Part shown: positions 49,830-58,099 of the stretch, piece by piece
How positions within the stretch are numbered: the first letter of the stretch is position 1
Layout of the letters: each line of letters opens with the position of its first letter
Assembly: GCA_963770505.1 (NCBI GenBank)
Contig: CAVYPR010000001.1
Location: 1,116,001 to 1,180,000 of the forward strand
Length of the DNA stretch: 64,000 nt
Source of the DNA: CAVYPR01 sp963770505
GTDB lineage: Bacteria; Actinomycetota; Acidimicrobiia; Acidimicrobiales; RAAP-2
Direction: 5' to 3'
The notes under the pieces: model-generated
The model's input: only the letters and a program-made list of their open reading frames with translations
Told to the model about the DNA's origin: nothing
Databases searched by the model: none
Made by a program: the position numbers and the translations under genes

Positions 49830-52214
49830 ATGAGTGACGTGTCGCTCCGGGATCGGCGGCGGGCGCTGCTCGAAGACGCCGCCCTCGGTGGCGCCGACTT
49901 CTGCCGGGCCTACGCCGCCCAGGCCGACGCCTGGCTGTCGCTCCTGGCCGACCGGGCCTCCGACGGCAGCCCCCGTCACCTGGCCCTTCTGGCCGTCGGC
50001 GGCTACGGCCGGTCCGAGCTCTGCCCTTTCAGCGACCTCGACGTGGTCCTCGTGCACAACGGACGCCGCAACGTGGCCACGGTGGCCGACGCCATCTGGT
50101 ACCCGGTATGGGACCAGGGCGTCCACCTCGACCACAGCGTCCGGCGCCCCGCCGAGGTGCTCTCGGCGGCCGACGAGGACCTGCGGGTGGCCCTCGGACT
50201 GCTCGACGCCCGGTTGGTGTGGGGGGACTCGAAGGTGGCCGAGCCCCTGATCGCCAAGGCCGTCGACCGCTGGCGCACCCGGCTCGGGGCCGTCTGGCTG
50301 CCCGCCCTGGCCGAGCAGATGGAGGAGCGCCGCCGCGTCCAGGGCGACGTGGCCTTCCTCCTCGAGCCCGACCTGAAGGAGGGCCACGGCGGGCTGCGCG
50401 ACGTGAACGTGCTGCGGGCCATGGCCGTCTACGCACCGCTGTTGGCCGACTACGTCGACCTCGGGGCGCTCGAGCCGGCGGCGGCCCTACTCACTGCGGT
50501 CAGGGTCGAGCTCCACCGCAGCGCCGGCCGGGAGCTCGACCGCCTCCTCCTCCAAGAGCAGGACCACATCGCCGACGTCCTCTCCTATCCCGACGCCGAC
50601 GCGCTGATGGCCGACATATCGGGTGCGGGGCGCGCCATCGCCTGGATCAGCGAGGACGCCTGGCGGCGGCGACGGTTCTGGCAGCCCGAGCCGACCCACC
50701 GGCCGCGGGGGATCTTCGTGCGACGCGGCGCCGGCCACGGCGCCGACGGTTCGGCCGCCGCCCCCGACGGCGAGGTCGAGCCGGGCGTGGCCATCGTCGG
50801 CGGCGAGGTGGCCCTCACCCCCTCCGCCGCCGTCCTCACCGACTCGTCCCTCCCGCTCCGACTGGCCGCAGTGGCCGCCGAGCGCGACCTGCCGATCTCG
50901 CGCGGTGCCCTGCACCGGCTGGCCGACAAGATGGCCCCGCCGCCGGACCCGTGGCCGGTGGAGACGCGCGAGGCGCTGGTGCGGGTGCTGGCCGCTGGGC
51001 ATCCGGCCGTCGACGCCCTCGAGACACTCGACCAGCAGGGGCTGCTGGTCAGGATCCTCCCCGAGTGGGCGGCGGTGCGGAACAAGCCCCAGCGCAACGC
51101 CTACCACCGCTTCACCGTCGACCGCCACCTCCTCGAGGCGGCAGCCAACGCCGCCGACCTCGTCGACCGGGTGGACCGCCCGGACCTACTGCTCGTGGGC
51201 TCGCTCCTGCACGACATCGGGAAGGGCTACCCCGGCGACCACACCGAGGCCGGCGTCGAGCTGATCGGCGTCATCGCCACCCGCATGGGGTTCGCCGAGG
51301 CCGACGCCGCCACCCTCGTCGACCTCTGCCGCCTCCACCTCCTCCTGCCCGACACCGCCACCCGCCGGGACCTCGACGACCCCACCACCATCGAGACGGT
51401 GGCCCAGGCGGTCGGCGACCCCTCGACCCTGCGACTCCTGGGCGCCCTCACCGAGGCCGACAGCCTGGCCACCGGCCCCTCGGCCTGGGGCTCGTGGAAA
51501 GCCGGGCTGGTGGCCGAACTGGTCCAGCGGACGGCACGGGTCCTCGAGAGCGACGGCCTCGCCGAGCGGCCGCCGCGCGCCGCGGCGTCCTGGGTGACCG
51601 ACGTCCACCGGCGGCTGATGGACGAGGTGCGCGCCGGGGGCCGCCCGGCCGTGCTGCTGGAGCCGCCCCGGGTGGTGGTGGCCGCCCCGGACCGCCCCGG
51701 CCTGCTGGCCTCGGTGGCGGGCACCCTCGCCCTCCACGGCCTGGACGTCCGCAGCGCCGACGCGGTGGCCGACGACGGCGTGGCCGCCGAGGTCTTCACC
51801 GTCGAGACCGGGCGCAGCTCGTGGCCGGACGGGGCGCGCCTGCGCGAGGACCTCGAGGCCGTCCTCTCCGACCGCCTGGCCCTCTCCGAGCGGCTGGCGG
51901 AGCGGGCCCGCGCCTACGCCGGGCGGCAGCGTCCCTCCGCGGCGCGCCCGGTGGTGCCCGAGGTAATCGTGGACAACTCGGCCTCGGCCACCTCCACCGT
52001 GGTCGAGGTGCGGGCCCCCGACGAGGTCGGCCTGCTGCACCGGGTGACCCAGGCGCTGTTCGACTGCAAGCTCGACGTGGTCTCGGCCCGCGCCTCCACC
52101 CTCGGCGCCGCCGCGGTCGACGCCTTCTACGTCCGCGACGCCGCCGGCGCCAAGCTCACCGAGCCCGCGGCCATCGGCCTCGTCGAGCGAACGCTGCGCG
52201 CCGCGGTCGGCTGA
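49830..52214 (+). CDS. glnD: Protein-PII uridylyltransferase
   Basis: GlnD senses glutamine and adds or removes UMP (or AMP in actinobacteria) on PII proteins. The 794-residue protein has the nucleotidyltransferase motif LLAVGGYGRSELCPFSDLD with its catalytic Asp pair, the linker DLKEGHGGLRDVNVLRAM, an HD domain with LLHDIGKGYPGDHTEAG, and two C-terminal ACT domains (VVVAAPDRPGLLASVAGTLA and VVEVRAPDEVGLLHRVTQAL). All parts are complete. In many actinobacteria it sits after amtB and glnB/glnK; here neither is adjacent. ATG 49830 is chosen over upstream in-frame codons that would run into the divergent gene. Confidence 0.95.
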   Translation: MSDVSLRDRRRALLEDAALGGADFCRAYAAQADAWLSLLADRASDGSPRHLALLAVGGYGRSELCPFSDLDVVLVHNGRRNVATVADAIWYPVWDQGVHLDHSVRRPAEVLSAADEDLRVALGLLDARLVWGDSKVAEPLIAKAVDRWRTRLGAVWLPALAEQMEERRRVQGDVAFLLEPDLKEGHGGLRDVNVLRAMAVYAPLLADYVDLGALEPAAALLTAVRVELHRSAGRELDRLLLQEQDHIADVLSYPDADALMADISGAGRAIAWISEDAWRRRRFWQPEPTHRPRGIFVRRGAGHGADGSAAAPDGEVEPGVAIVGGEVALTPSAAVLTDSSLPLRLAAVAAERDLPISRGALHRLADKMAPPPDPWPVETREALVRVLAAGHPAVDALETLDQQGLLVRILPEWAAVRNKPQRNAYHRFTVDRHLLEAAANAADLVDRVDRPDLLLVGSLLHDIGKGYPGDHTEAGVELIGVIATRMGFAEADAATLVDLCRLHLLLPDTATRRDLDDPTTIETVAQAVGDPSTLRLLGALTEADSLATGPSAWGSWKAGLVAELVQRTARVLESDGLAERPPRAAASWVTDVHRRLMDEVRAGGRPAVLLEPPRVVVAAPDRPGLLASVAGTLALHGLDVRSADAVADDGVAAEVFTVETGRSSWPDGARLREDLEAVLSDRLALSERLAERARAYAGRQRPSAARPVVPEVIVDNSASATSTVVEVRAPDEVGLLHRVTQALFDCKLDVVSARASTLGAAAVDAFYVRDAAGAKLTEPAAIGLVERTLRAAVG

Positions 52215-52237
52215 CCGTCGCCGCCAATTTGCCCTGG

Positions 52238-52243
52238 TAGAAT
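52238..52243 (+). promoter_or_regulatory. Putative -10 element for the L,D-transpeptidase gene
   Basis: TAGAAT is a good -10 match. It would give a leader of about 19 bases with GGAGGGG before ATG 52269. The -35 is weak. Confidence 0.5.
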
Positions 52244-52268
52244 CAGCGACCCCGGATCGGAGGGGTCG

Positions 52269-53411
52269 ATGGGCAAGCACGCGAAGCCGAGCCCCTGGAG
52301 GGGCACCGAGGTCTGGCTGATGGCCGCGCTCTGCGTGGCCCTCGTGGCCGTGGCCTCGGGCGGCGTGCTCCTCGCACTCCACTCGCACGTGGACGGGCCG
52401 TCATCGGACGCCGGTGCCAGCCCCAAGCCGGTCGTGGACCCACTGTCGGTGCTGGGCACCTCGCCCACCGCCGGGGCGAGCGGGGTGGCCTCGAGCGCCA
52501 CCGTCACCGTCGAGCTGTCAACGCCGCTCGCCGCGGCCAGTCCCCTGCCCACCTTCTCGCCGCCGGTGGCCGGCAGCTGGTACCGGATCACCCCTGACGT
52601 CCTGCAGTTCTCGGCGTCGGGCCCCTTCGTCCCGGGGACCAACGAGAACCTGGTCATCCCCGGCGGGGGCCTCGGCATGTTCGCCACCGACGGCCGGCGC
52701 CTGCCCCAGACCGTCACCGTCCCCTTCTCCGTGGCCCCCGGCTCCACCCTGCGGCTCCAGCAGCTGCTGGCCCAGCTCGGCTACCTCCCGGTCGCCTACG
52801 CCCCGCCCACCCCGACGGCACCCACCCAGGAGGCCGAGGTCCAGGCGGGGACATTCACGTGGCGGTGGGCCCTGCTGCCCTCCGCGCTCACCTCGCAGTG
52901 GGTGCCCGGCACATACGGGGTGATCACCAAGGGGGCGGTCATGCGGTTCGAGACAACCCACACACTGACCGTCGACGGGCTGGCCGGCCCTTCGGTGTGG
53001 TCGGCGCTGCTCTCGGCGGCCATCTCGGGATCGGGCGACCCCGACCCCTACGACTACGTCGACGTGACCAAGACACTGCCCGAGACGGTCCACGTCTACG
53101 AGAACGGCTCCATGGTCTACACAACCCTGGCCAACACCGGTGTGGCAGCGGTGCCCACCGCCACAGGCACTTTCCCCGTCTTCGAGCACGTCCAGAGCGC
53201 CACGATGACCGGGACAAACCCGACAGGGTCGCACTACGTGGACCCGGGCATCCCCTGGGTCAGCTACTTCAACGGCGGCGACGCCCTCCACGGCTACGTC
53301 CGCGCCAGCTACGGCTTCCCCCAGAGCGACGGCTGCGTCGAGATGCCGCCGGCCAACGCCGCAGTGGTCTGGCCCCTCACCCCGCTGGGCACCCTGGTCA
53401 CGGTGCAGTGA
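52269..53411 (+). CDS. L,D-transpeptidase (YkuD) with peptidoglycan-binding-like domain
   Basis: L,D-transpeptidases make 3-3 cross-links in peptidoglycan. The protein (380 aa) has an N-terminal membrane anchor (WLMAALCVALVAVASGGVLLAL), an Ig-like or linker region, a putative peptidoglycan-binding segment (TTHTLTVDGLAGPSVWSALL) and a C-terminal YkuD domain with His341 (DALHGYVRASYG) and nucleophile Cys356 (SDGCVEMPP). It acts outside the membrane. GGAGGGG lies close to ATG 52269. Exported parts use ACA threonine codons at least nine times. Its stop overlaps the convergent GNAT gene by 14 bases. Confidence 0.92.
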   Translation: MGKHAKPSPWRGTEVWLMAALCVALVAVASGGVLLALHSHVDGPSSDAGASPKPVVDPLSVLGTSPTAGASGVASSATVTVELSTPLAAASPLPTFSPPVAGSWYRITPDVLQFSASGPFVPGTNENLVIPGGGLGMFATDGRRLPQTVTVPFSVAPGSTLRLQQLLAQLGYLPVAYAPPTPTAPTQEAEVQAGTFTWRWALLPSALTSQWVPGTYGVITKGAVMRFETTHTLTVDGLAGPSVWSALLSAAISGSGDPDPYDYVDVTKTLPETVHVYENGSMVYTTLANTGVAAVPTATGTFPVFEHVQSATMTGTNPTGSHYVDPGIPWVSYFNGGDALHGYVRASYGFPQSDGCVEMPPANAAVVWPLTPLGTLVTVQ

Positions 53412-53979
53412 GCCCGCGGCCGGTGACCAAGCGCTCGTAGCGGCTCACCCGCACCGGCGGCCACTCGGCCGATCGGTCCCCCGGCGGCCCGCTGACTTCG
53501 ACGTCGCCGGCGTGGGCGAAGCCGAGCCTCTCGTAGTAGCGGCGGACGGCGGCGTTGTGGGCGACGCAGTCGAGACGCAGCCGGGCGCACCCCGCCCGGG
53601 CTGACTCCCCCGCCGCCCACCCGACGAGGAGTCGGCCGAGCCCGGCCGCCTCGCGCCGCACGGCCAGGCGGTGTAGGTAGCAGGCGGCTCCGGGCCGGTC
53701 CCCCCAGATCGGGTCCGACGACGAGAGCTGCAAGGTGCCGAGGGCCCGACCGCCGGACTCGGCCAGCCAGGACTCCCCGCGCCGCACCGGCCCCTCCAGC
53801 CAGGCGCGCTCGAAGCGCGCCGGCCACTGCTCGATCCTTCGGCCGGCCAGCCAGCCGGCCGCCTCGTCCAGGACGGAGAGGACCTCGTCCACGTCGCCGT
53901 CCCCCGCCCGGCGGACCGACACCACCAGAGCCCCGAGGGCGAGCTCGGCGTCCGACCCCGCCCCGGGCCGCGCCGTCAC
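53398..53979 (-). CDS. GNAT-family N-acetyltransferase
   Basis: The 193-residue protein has the GNAT pattern: VVSVRRAGDGDVDEVLSVLD, LGTLQLSSSDPIWGD, CYLHRLAVRREAAGLGRLLV (acetyl-CoA pyrophosphate loop R-x-x-G-x-G, here A-A-G-L-G-R) and LRLDCVAHNAAVRRYYERLGF. Substrate unknown. GTG 53979 overlaps the stop of the upstream methyltransferase by four bases, so the two are co-translated. It ends within the L,D-transpeptidase gene on the other strand. Confidence 0.88.
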   Translation of the reverse strand: MTARPGAGSDAELALGALVVSVRRAGDGDVDEVLSVLDEAAGWLAGRRIEQWPARFERAWLEGPVRRGESWLAESGGRALGTLQLSSSDPIWGDRPGAACYLHRLAVRREAAGLGRLLVGWAAGESARAGCARLRLDCVAHNAAVRRYYERLGFAHAGDVEVSGPPGDRSAEWPPVRVSRYERLVTGRGLTAP

Positions 53980-55019
53980 CCCTCCTCGGCTGCCGACGCC
54001 TCCATGAGGGCGTGCTCGATCAGGGGGTGCACCAGGCCCAGCTGGCGCAGGGTCAGCTCCGGCCGGCGCGGCTCGGCCAGTGAGACCGGCGCGTCGGGCA
54101 CGGCGAAGACGTAGAGGTTCCAGAAGGCGCCGAGGCCGGCCGGCGCGATGTCGGCGTAGAGGCGCCGCTCCACGTCGGCCCAACGGTCGAAGCCGGCGTC
54201 GGCGAAGCGGGCGGTCCACCAGTCGAAGGAGGCGATGGTCAGGTGGCCCTCGACCGGCCGCCCGTCGGTGTCGACAGCCAGGTCTTCGGGCGGGATCGGC
54301 CCGGCGTAGTCCGGGCCGAGGGCGCGGTAGTGCTCGAGCCGCTCGGGGCGCACCTTGCCGTCGAAGTGGCCGTCGGCCCCCGAGCCGTTGCGGCCGAACG
54401 AGGGGATGGTGGCGTAGACGACGCCCCGGCTGACCCGTCGCAGCTCGGCCAGGGCGCCGGCCACCCGGTCGGGGGCGAGGTGCTCGAGGATCTCCAGGGC
54501 GCAGACGAGCTCGAACTCGCCGTCGGCGTAGGGCAGGCCGCGCGAGAGGTCGCCGATCCGCACGTAGCCGAGGGCCCCGGGGGCCGCGTGCTCGACCGCG
54601 TAGCGGCTGACGTCGCAGCCGTGGGCGTCGACGCCGAGCTCGCGCAGCGCCTCGACCAGGTAGCCGCGGGCGCAGCCCACGTCGAGGGCCCGCTGCACGC
54701 GGAAGTTCCGCCACAGCAGGTAAGCAGCGATGTCGGCGTTGGAGGAGGTGCGGTCGTAGGTGGCGTAGCCCGAGCGCCCCTGGCGGTCGCCGGACGGGTC
54801 GCGCCCCACCCCGAAGTAGGCGTCGCCGTAGAGGGTGCCCGCCGCCCCTGTGGCCTCGGCCGCCCGGGCCTCGCTCACCACCTCGCCCACCCGCGCCGCC
54901 CGCGACAGCTCGGCGGCCAGGCGGGCCATGGCCCGGCGCGCCGTCGCCGAGGAGGCGGCCGCCTTGTTGAGCCCCGAGCGCGCCGCGGCGGCGGCCGGAG
55001 CGAGCCGGGATCTGCCCAT
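53976..55019 (-). CDS. SAM-dependent methyltransferase
   Basis: The 347-residue protein has a long N-terminal Ala-rich region, then TLYGDAYFGVGRD and a class I methyltransferase core: RALDVGCARGYLVEALRELG (SAM motif), DAHGCDVSRYAVEHAAPGA, and FELVCALEILEHLAPDRVAG. It resembles enzymes in cell-surface sugar or nucleotide-sugar clusters, but the acceptor is not known. ATG 55019 is the likely start, with no clear ribosome binding site. It overlaps the GNAT gene. Confidence 0.83.
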   Translation of the reverse strand: MGRSRLAPAAAAARSGLNKAAASSATARRAMARLAAELSRAARVGEVVSEARAAEATGAAGTLYGDAYFGVGRDPSGDRQGRSGYATYDRTSSNADIAAYLLWRNFRVQRALDVGCARGYLVEALRELGVDAHGCDVSRYAVEHAAPGALGYVRIGDLSRGLPYADGEFELVCALEILEHLAPDRVAGALAELRRVSRGVVYATIPSFGRNGSGADGHFDGKVRPERLEHYRALGPDYAGPIPPEDLAVDTDGRPVEGHLTIASFDWWTARFADAGFDRWADVERRLYADIAPAGLGAFWNLYVFAVPDAPVSLAEPRRPELTLRQLGLVHPLIEHALMEASAAEEG

Positions 55020-55076
55020 GTCCGGCGACACTACCGGGCACCGCACCCCTGGCCCGAAGTTCGGCGGGTCCACTTG

Positions 55077-55082
55077 TAGGCT
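55077..55082 (+). promoter_or_regulatory. Putative -10 element, leaderless sortase gene
   Basis: TAGGCT ends seven bases before ATG 55090, with no ribosome binding site between. Confidence 0.45.
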
Positions 55083-55089
55083 CTCGCAG

Positions 55090-56037
55090 ATGATCGGCCG
55101 GATCGCCGGCGTCACCGGCCGGATCCTCTTGGCGGCGGGCGTGCTCATCCTGCTCTTCACCGCCTACCAGGTGTGGGGGACCTGGCTGCTCGAGGCCCAC
55201 ACCCAGTCCCACCTGCGCCAGGAGATCACCACCGAGCTCCCGCCCGGGGCGCTGGCCCAGGCCGGGCGGCTCGCCGCAGGGCCGCGCTTCGCGCACAAGG
55301 TGGTGGCGAGCGGCCCGCCCCAGGTGGCCCCCACCACCTCGGCGCCGGCCCCCGGTTCACCGGTGGGGATCATCGACATCCCGAGCATCGGCCTCGACCA
55401 GATCGTGGTGGAGGGCGTCGGGACCGCCCAGCTGCGCGACGGTCCGGGCCACTACCCGGGGACCCCCCTCCCGGGCCAGGCCGGCAACGCGGCCATCGCC
55501 GGCCACCGCACCACCTACGGCCACCCCTTCTACGACCTGAACGCGGTGGCACCCGGCGAACGGGTGGTGCTCACCACCCCCCAGGGCATCTTCGTCTACG
55601 CCGCCGGACCCACGACGGTGGTGGCCCCGACAGACACCACGGTCCTGGCCGACACCACCGACCCGCGCCTCACCCTCACCACCTGCAACCCCCGCTACAG
55701 CGCTTCCTCGCGCCTGGTGCTCCACGCCACCCTGGTGCGCTCCACCCTCTTCTCCCAGCAGCCCCATCGGCCGGCCGTGCCCTCGACCACGGTGCCCAAC
55801 ACACCGTCGGCGACCCAGACCGTGCAGGCGACGAGCCTGGCCGGCGACGGCGAGGGAGGGTGGTTCCCCGCCGTGCTGTGGGGGCTGGCCGCCACCGTCC
55901 TGGCCGCCGGCGTCTGGGAGGTGTCGCGGCGCACCGCGCACCGCTGGCCGGTCTACCTGGTCGGCGGGCTGGCCTTTTTGGTCGTGCTGTTCTTCTTCTT
56001 CTCGGCGCTCACCCCGCTGCTGCCGGCCAGCGTCTAA
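55090..56037 (+). CDS. Class E-like sortase
   Basis: Sortases link secreted proteins to the cell wall or build pili. The 315-residue protein has an N-terminal helix (GRILLAAGVLILLFTAYQVW), a Pro-rich linker, and the catalytic domain: SIGLDQIVVEGVG, AIAGHRTTYGHPFYDL (His139), LTLTTCNPRYSASSRLVLHA with Cys199 and Arg208. The TLTTCNP motif and two helices at the C-terminus (PAVLWGLAATVLAAGVW, VYLVGGLAFLVVLFFFF) fit actinobacterial class E/F. I found no protein with a clear sorting motif in the window, so its substrates lie elsewhere. Confidence 0.92.
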   Translation: MIGRIAGVTGRILLAAGVLILLFTAYQVWGTWLLEAHTQSHLRQEITTELPPGALAQAGRLAAGPRFAHKVVASGPPQVAPTTSAPAPGSPVGIIDIPSIGLDQIVVEGVGTAQLRDGPGHYPGTPLPGQAGNAAIAGHRTTYGHPFYDLNAVAPGERVVLTTPQGIFVYAAGPTTVVAPTDTTVLADTTDPRLTLTTCNPRYSASSRLVLHATLVRSTLFSQQPHRPAVPSTTVPNTPSATQTVQATSLAGDGEGGWFPAVLWGLAATVLAAGVWEVSRRTAHRWPVYLVGGLAFLVVLFFFFSALTPLLPASV

Positions 56038-56073
56038 GGGGAATCACCCCTAGAGAATGCCCTGGTGGGGGGC

Positions 56074-56079
56074 TACGCT
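56074..56079 (+). promoter_or_regulatory. Putative -10 element, leaderless gene at 56086
   Basis: TACGCT ends six bases before GTG 56086 and supports that start over GTG 56065. Confidence 0.45.
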
Positions 56080-56085
56080 GATGCG

Positions 56086-56931
56086 GTGGCGCGACCGGCG
56101 CCGCCTGAGGGAGGGTTCGGCATGGGCGAGGACGAGGCTTCGCTGCAGACGACGCCGGCTGCCCTGGCCGGTTCCATGGGCGCCTTCCCGTTGGTCGACA
56201 TCCTCGACCTGCTCTCGCGCCTGGGGTCGACCGGCGAGCTGCAGGTCGTCGGCCGCGGCGTCGACCGGCACCTGTGGGTGGACCGCGGGAGCCTGTGCGA
56301 GGCCGCCGGGACGACAGCGACCGGCACCCTCTTCGAGCTGGCCTGCACGGAGGCCGGCTGGTTCTCCTTCACCCCCTCGGCCGGCGCCCCCGAGGACAAC
56401 GTGCGCGTCCCCCTGCCCCCGCTGATCGTCGACGTCGCCGCCCAGCTGGCCGAGTGGCGGGCGCTGGTGCGGGTGCTCCCCTTCGAGGCCGTCGTGCGCA
56501 TGTCGCAGTCCACCCCCACCGAGGAGATCCAGATCCGGGCCGAGCAGTGGCGGATCCTCAGCTTCGTGGGCCCCGGCCGCACCGTCTACGAGGTCCTCTC
56601 CTCCTCGTCCCTGCCGGCCATCGACACCCTGCGCACGCTGGGCCAGCTGGTCGACGGCCAGCTGCTCTCGGTCGATCTCCCCCACGACCACGTCTCCGAG
56701 CCCCCGCCGGCGGCGGCTCCCGACGCGCCGTGGGAGCCGGTCGCCGAACCGGGGCCCGAGCCCGCCGACGCCTACCCGCCACCGCCCGAGCCCGAGCGGG
56801 CGGCGGCCGCCGGCCGGCACCAGCCGGCGTCCGCCGCGCCCCAGCCGGGGATCATGCCGCCGCCCATCACCGGCGACCCGTGGTCGACCCCGTCGCAGAT
56901 GGCCGGCTCCCGGCGCAACCCGGCCCTCTAG
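56086..56931 (+). CDS. DUF4388 (PATAN-like) domain protein
   Basis: The 281-residue protein opens with a DUF4388-like domain: GSMGAFPLVDILDLLSRLGS, TGELQVVGRGVDRHLWVDRG and GTLFELACTEAGWFSF. This domain occurs in regulators of gliding and type IV pili and in signalling proteins. A second part (IQIRAEQWRILSFVGPGRTV) resembles a winged-helix-like domain seen with it. The last 80 residues are Pro/Ala-rich and disordered. Soluble. Its partners are unknown. Confidence 0.72.
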   Translation: MARPAPPEGGFGMGEDEASLQTTPAALAGSMGAFPLVDILDLLSRLGSTGELQVVGRGVDRHLWVDRGSLCEAAGTTATGTLFELACTEAGWFSFTPSAGAPEDNVRVPLPPLIVDVAAQLAEWRALVRVLPFEAVVRMSQSTPTEEIQIRAEQWRILSFVGPGRTVYEVLSSSSLPAIDTLRTLGQLVDGQLLSVDLPHDHVSEPPPAAAPDAPWEPVAEPGPEPADAYPPPPEPERAAAAGRHQPASAAPQPGIMPPPITGDPWSTPSQMAGSRRNPAL

Positions 56932-56950
56932 GCCGGTCGACCGCCCGGCG

Positions 56951-58084
56951 GTGGGAGACCAGGCGTCGGTCCCCGACCTCGGCGCGCAGTTCGCCCTCTT
57001 CGCCACCTACTGCGAGCGCGACGGCGCCCCCCTCTACCAGCGCCTCTCCCAGGGGGTGGCCGGCGACCCCGAGATTCTGGCCCTGCTGCGCCGGGCCCCG
57101 CCGCCCCAGCGCCGCCCGCTCATCCTCCTGGCCGCCGTGCACGACCTCCTCCTGGCCGGGGCCGACGACCCGCTGGCCGCCCACTACCCGACCGTGGCCG
57201 GCTGGCACCACAGGCGGTACGAGCCGGCGACCGGCGACCCGTACCCGGCGTTCGCCCGCTGCTGCGCACGCCACGCCGACCGGCTGGCCGAGATGCTGGC
57301 GACCCGCTCCACCCAGACCAACGAGGTCGGCCGGTGCACCGGCCTCGTCCCGGCCCTGGCCGAGGCGGCCCGGCGGGCGGGCGAGCCGCTGTCGGTGCTC
57401 GACCTGGGCTCAGCCGCCGGGCTGAACCTCCTGTTCGATCGCTACGCCTACGCCTACCGGCGCCCCGGGGCCAACGGCGCGGCCGTCCGGGCCGGGGCGG
57501 AGGGCTCCCCTGTCCTCTTGGAGGCCGAGGTGCGCCACGGCGAACCCCCTCTCGGTCGCATGCCGCCGGTGGTCCACCGCTCGGGCCTCGACCGCTCCCC
57601 GGTCGACCTCGACGACCCCGACCGGGCGCGCTGGCTGCTCGCCTGCCAGTGGCCCGACCACCCGGACCGTTTCCAGCGGGCGGCCCGGGCCATCGAGGTG
57701 GCCCTGGCCACCCCCGAGCGCCCGCGGGTGCGCCCGGGCGACATGGTCGACCATCTGGCCACCTCGGCGGCCGACGCGCCCCCCTCCAGCCGGCTGTGCC
57801 TCGTGCACACCTGGGCCGCCGCCTACCTGTCCGAGGACGACCAACGCCGGCTGGACGCCGCCGTGGCCGAGCTCTCCCACCACCGGCCGGTCAGCTGGCT
57901 CTACGCCGAGCAGCCCTACGAGGTCCCCGGCCTCGAGGTGCCCCCCGCACCCGTCGGCCACGCCGACGCGGCGGCCACCGCCGTGGTCCTCGTCGAGCTC
58001 GACGGCTCGCGCCGGCGGGCCGAGCGGCTGGCCGACATGCACCCCCACGGCCGCTGGGTGCGGTGGTGGGCGGCCTCGGGCTGA
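56951..58084 (+). CDS. DUF2332-family protein
   Basis: The 377-residue protein matches DUF2332: LGAQFALFATYCERDGAPLY, the PAFARCCARHADRL and TQTNEVGRCTGLVPAL blocks, and a SAM-like VLDLGSAAGLNLLFDRYAY loop, then DPDRARWLLACQWPDHPDR and LVHTWAAAYLSEDDQ. The GSAAGLNL motif suggests a methyltransferase-like fold; the activity is not known. GTG 56951 is taken as the start, 19 bases after the previous stop. Confidence 0.85.
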   Translation: MGDQASVPDLGAQFALFATYCERDGAPLYQRLSQGVAGDPEILALLRRAPPPQRRPLILLAAVHDLLLAGADDPLAAHYPTVAGWHHRRYEPATGDPYPAFARCCARHADRLAEMLATRSTQTNEVGRCTGLVPALAEAARRAGEPLSVLDLGSAAGLNLLFDRYAYAYRRPGANGAAVRAGAEGSPVLLEAEVRHGEPPLGRMPPVVHRSGLDRSPVDLDDPDRARWLLACQWPDHPDRFQRAARAIEVALATPERPRVRPGDMVDHLATSAADAPPSSRLCLVHTWAAAYLSEDDQRRLDAAVAELSHHRPVSWLYAEQPYEVPGLEVPPAPVGHADAAATAVVLVELDGSRRRAERLADMHPHGRWVRWWAASG

Positions 58085-58099
58085 CCCGCCGCCGGCTCC

